Source of the DNA: Phalacrocorax aristotelis
Taxonomy: Eukaryota > Chordata > Aves > Suliformes > Phalacrocoracidae
DNA length: 64,000 nt
Reading direction: 5' to 3'
NCBI RefSeq assembly: GCF_949628215.1
Contig: NC_134276.1
Location: forward strand, 216,834,610 to 216,898,609
Shown here: positions 61,561-64,000 of the stretch, piece after piece
Numbering within the stretch: position 1 is the stretch's first letter
How the letters are laid out: the number at the start of each line of letters is the position of its first letter
The notes under the pieces: generated by a model
Database searches by the model: none
What the model was told of the DNA's origin: nothing
The model's input: only the letters and a program-made list of their open reading frames with translations
Position numbers and translations under genes: made by a program

Positions 61561-62131
61561 ATCAGCACACCTTGTCTCCTGCCAAAGACCGCTCTCTGTT
61601 GTGGTTGTTGCTGGTTATCCAGTCATCCAGGCTGGGGAGTCAAAGGAAGTAGGATGTAATCTAGTCACATCTTTTTTATAAACCCATGCTGTTAAACTGA
61701 AAAATGGAGGTGCTTTAGCTATGTTAAATGAATGGACATCTTCAGCTCAGGTAGTCCTGCAATCTCTCTTGACCTCATAAGCAAATTCAGGAAACTCAAA
61801 TTTTACTCCTTTTTTTTTTTTTTTATTTTCCAAATATCGCTTTGGTTTCAAACTCTCAACTCCTGTATTCTCCCATTCTTTATTTTAAGGTCACTTTCCT
61901 TATACTCTCTTTATTTCATATTAGACAGTCACTTATCCTATTGTCTCTGTACAAACAAATTTATTGGGCACACCAGAAGCTTTCTGTATTTCTTCCTTCT
62001 TTCTCCTCTGCACTCATCCCAGACTATTGATCGCATATATAAAAGTAAAGCCAAGAATTTATTGTTAGTATGATGGAAATTTTACCTTTCTAATTTAAGA
62101 ATCATTATTAGTCTAGGTCTAATTGTTACAT

Positions 62132-62650
62132 TGAGGCCAACCATAAACCCAGCGCTGCCAAGCCCACCTCTAAACCATGCCCTGAAGTGCCACATCTACA
62201 TGTCTGGGGGATGGTGGCTCGCCCACCTCTCTGGGCAGCCTGTGCCAGGGCTTGACAACCCTTTTGGTGAAGAAATATTTCCTAATCTCCGATCTAAACC
62301 TCCCCTGACGCAGCTTGAGGCCGTTTCCTCTCGTCCGGTCACTGGTGACTTGGGAGCAGAGACCAACCCCCCCCTCACTCCAGCCCCTCTCAGGCAGCTG
62401 CAGAGAGCGAGGAGGGCTCCCCTCAGCCCCCTCTTCTCCAGGCTAAACCCCCCCAGCCCCCTCAGCCGGCCCCCAGCACACTTGTGCTCCAGACCCTGCC
62501 CCAGCCCCGCTGCCCTTCTCTGGACACGCTCCAGCCCCTCCAGGGCCTTCTTGTCCCGAGGGGCCCAAACCTGAGCCCAGCACTCGAGGTGGGGCCTCCC
62601 CAGGGCCGAGCACAGGGGCCCCATCCCTGCCTGGCTCCTGCTGGCCATGC
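62132..62650 (-). mobile_element. CR1 LINE fragment, antisense, in LRRGUK intron 13
   Basis: The minus strand encodes [29 protein letters not shown] and [19 protein letters not shown], nearly the same as the copy at 32.1 kb (+). The 3' tail part is decayed or missing (+ strand begins near gaggccaaccataaaccc). It ends at ctgctggccatg near 62650. It is inverted relative to the 32.1 kb copy and not functional. Confidence 0.92.
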
Positions 62651-64000
62651 TGTTCCTGATACATTATATATAGTGCTTTTTACATATGTTAGATACTATT
62701 TCTTCTTGTTGCCCCTAAAACCAGCTTTGTCCAGCTCCAGCCCTTCAGTTTTTTTAACTGACCATTATTGAGATGTTTATAGTTGCAAGGTGTCTAGTGT
62801 TAAGACTGTGCCCTGTCTCTTATCATCCTGTGCCTGTATTCGTCTACATTGTGTCCTGTGTTTCCACTTCTCAAGGTCTTTGCTATTGTGCCAGGCCTGT
62901 ATTTATCTCTACTGCGTTATCCTGTTGAGTCATAAGCGCCTCATTCTACCTGGAACAGCTGTTTGTTACTGCTACCCAGATAAAACTATGGTTGTATTGC
63001 ACAAAGATAAACAAAACTAAAACAATTAGATATAGACACGTGGTCAACCAGAGAAATTGCTGTCAGGGCTGAACCAAGTAAAACAAAGTTACAGCCAAGT
63101 CAAGGAAAGTTCAGAGGGAGCAGGACAAGCCGCAGTCCTCAGGTCTTGAAAACTCAGTGCAAATCTTATGGCAATGGCAATACTGTATTGCAAGGCTACG
63201 TGGTTACAGTAGTCTGTTTTATATGTAGATATAGAGAAAAGATTCTTCAAAGTATGAGTTGGTGCAAAGGAGAGCTATCAGCAATTCAGGTTCGGTACCA
63301 TTACCTGCATCATCTAGAAAGACCTTGTCTTTAAGTCCTACATGCAGACAGGTCTCCTTTTTCAGATGCGGCTGAAATGATTATAAGTGCTTGCAGTCTT
63401 CAGCTGTCAATTAGTGCCAACCAGAGCCGTTGTCCTTACAGCAAAGTTGATGCAAGGCACATGTAAATTTTTCCTAGTCTGCTCTACTAAAAGTCCTGTT
63501 CAAGATCATTTATTGCTGATTAAAATGGTTCAAGTTAAGACGGCTGACTACGGTGTAACAGATGAAGGACGTGCACGTCGTATCTCTGCTGGGGCGTGGG
63601 TAACGTTGCAAGCTGCTTCAGCAAAATAAATACGCCTGTGTCTTGATGACGTTGCACACTTTTACCTAGAAAAATATAGCAGCTGAGGAGACAATTGTCA
63701 GTTTGTTCATAGGGGAAAGCTAAGGGCCAAGGTGGTGATGCAGAGAAGTTGTGCCGTGTGTCAGTACAATAGTGCGAGTCAGCGATACGCACATTTAGAA
63801 TAACTAAGGCCTGATGTAATAGAGAGGATGGAAAAGAAGGGAAAACCATTAACTGGTGGGTATGAGAAGTGTGATGCTTTAAATCACTGTGGAATTTAAC
63901 TAAAAAGATTCTTTCAAAAGTGTTAGAATCAAGTTATAGTGTTCTTATAACCCTTTCCACATGTAGCTTTAGGGCACTTCACCTTAAACTTGACTATTTT

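Larger units (their letters stand above)
59309..64000 (+). other. LRRGUK: LRRGUK intron 13 (5' part, runs off the window)
   Basis: At least 4.7 kb follows the exon 13 donor without a recognisable continuation of the guanylate kinase-like domain. It holds a CR1 fragment at 62.13-62.65 kb, a T run at 61810-61824, and a tRNA A-box-like string near 61.51 kb. The remaining sequence is unique, with no supported gene. Confidence 0.8.

Noticed and set aside
61500..61590. tRNA gene
   Set aside because: Only the A-box part matches. There is no anticodon arm, T arm or acceptor pairing.
59309..64000. Search for LRRGUK exon 14
   Set aside because: No sequence encoding the expected continuation of the guanylate kinase-like domain after LEIE was found, so it is probably right of the window.
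1..64000. CRISPR arrays, bacterial-type operons, endogenous retroviral genes, rRNA genes
   Set aside because: No spaced repeat array, ribosome-binding-site-led gene clusters, gag/pol-like frames or rRNA sequence was seen. The repeats are CR1 LINE fragments and short simple runs.

Overview
The window is vertebrate nuclear DNA, most likely from a bird. Two multi-exon genes lie on the + strand with GT-AG introns and long non-coding spacers. The only recognisable interspersed repeats are 5'-truncated CR1 LINE fragments. Several end in the avian-type CR1 tail (ATTCTATG/ATTCTGTG units). CR1 also occurs in crocodilians and turtles, so 'bird' is strongly favoured rather than proven. I see no bacterial operon, CRISPR array, intact virus or coding-competent transposon.

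Layout. Positions 1-17312 are the last intron of EXOC4 (exocyst subunit Sec8), carrying five antisense CR1 fragments. Positions 17313-17550 are the terminal coding exon of EXOC4, encoding the C-terminal 78 residues and ending in the PDZ-ligand-like tail ITTV. A 3'UTR of about 1.2 kb probably follows, with an ATTAAA signal at 18683. The EXOC4-LRRGUK interval (about 18.7-32.9 kb) holds three larger CR1 fragments and unique sequence. A CpG-rich TATA-less promoter at about 32.87-33.22 kb has a ZNF143-type motif, an inverted CCAAT box, an imperfect RFX X-box and a YY1-type ATGGCGGC. From 33216 onward I reconstructed thirteen consecutive coding exons of LRRGUK (leucine-rich repeats and guanylate kinase-like domain). 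They run to 59308 with phase-consistent joins (about 485 codons). The remaining 3' exons, including the rest of the guanylate kinase domain, lie beyond the right edge. The order EXOC4 then LRRGUK, same strand, matches the known vertebrate arrangement (human 7q33).

How the genes relate. EXOC4 is a general secretory tethering factor. LRRGUK is a testis/flagellum-associated scaffold. They are neighbours, not a functional operon, and LRRGUK has its own promoter.

Most notable observations. LRRGUK intron 5 has a textbook U12-type 5' splice site (GTATCCTTT) and a near-consensus U12 branch site. The LRRGUK guanylate-kinase domain has lost residues needed for GMP/Mg-ATP handling, so it is probably a pseudo-enzyme. 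Near-identical CR1 copies in opposite orientation flank the EXOC4 terminal exon. A CR1 copy ends exactly where the LRRGUK CpG promoter starts. I did not find a convincing undescribed system. Conservation claims for non-coding segments are inferences that need alignment.
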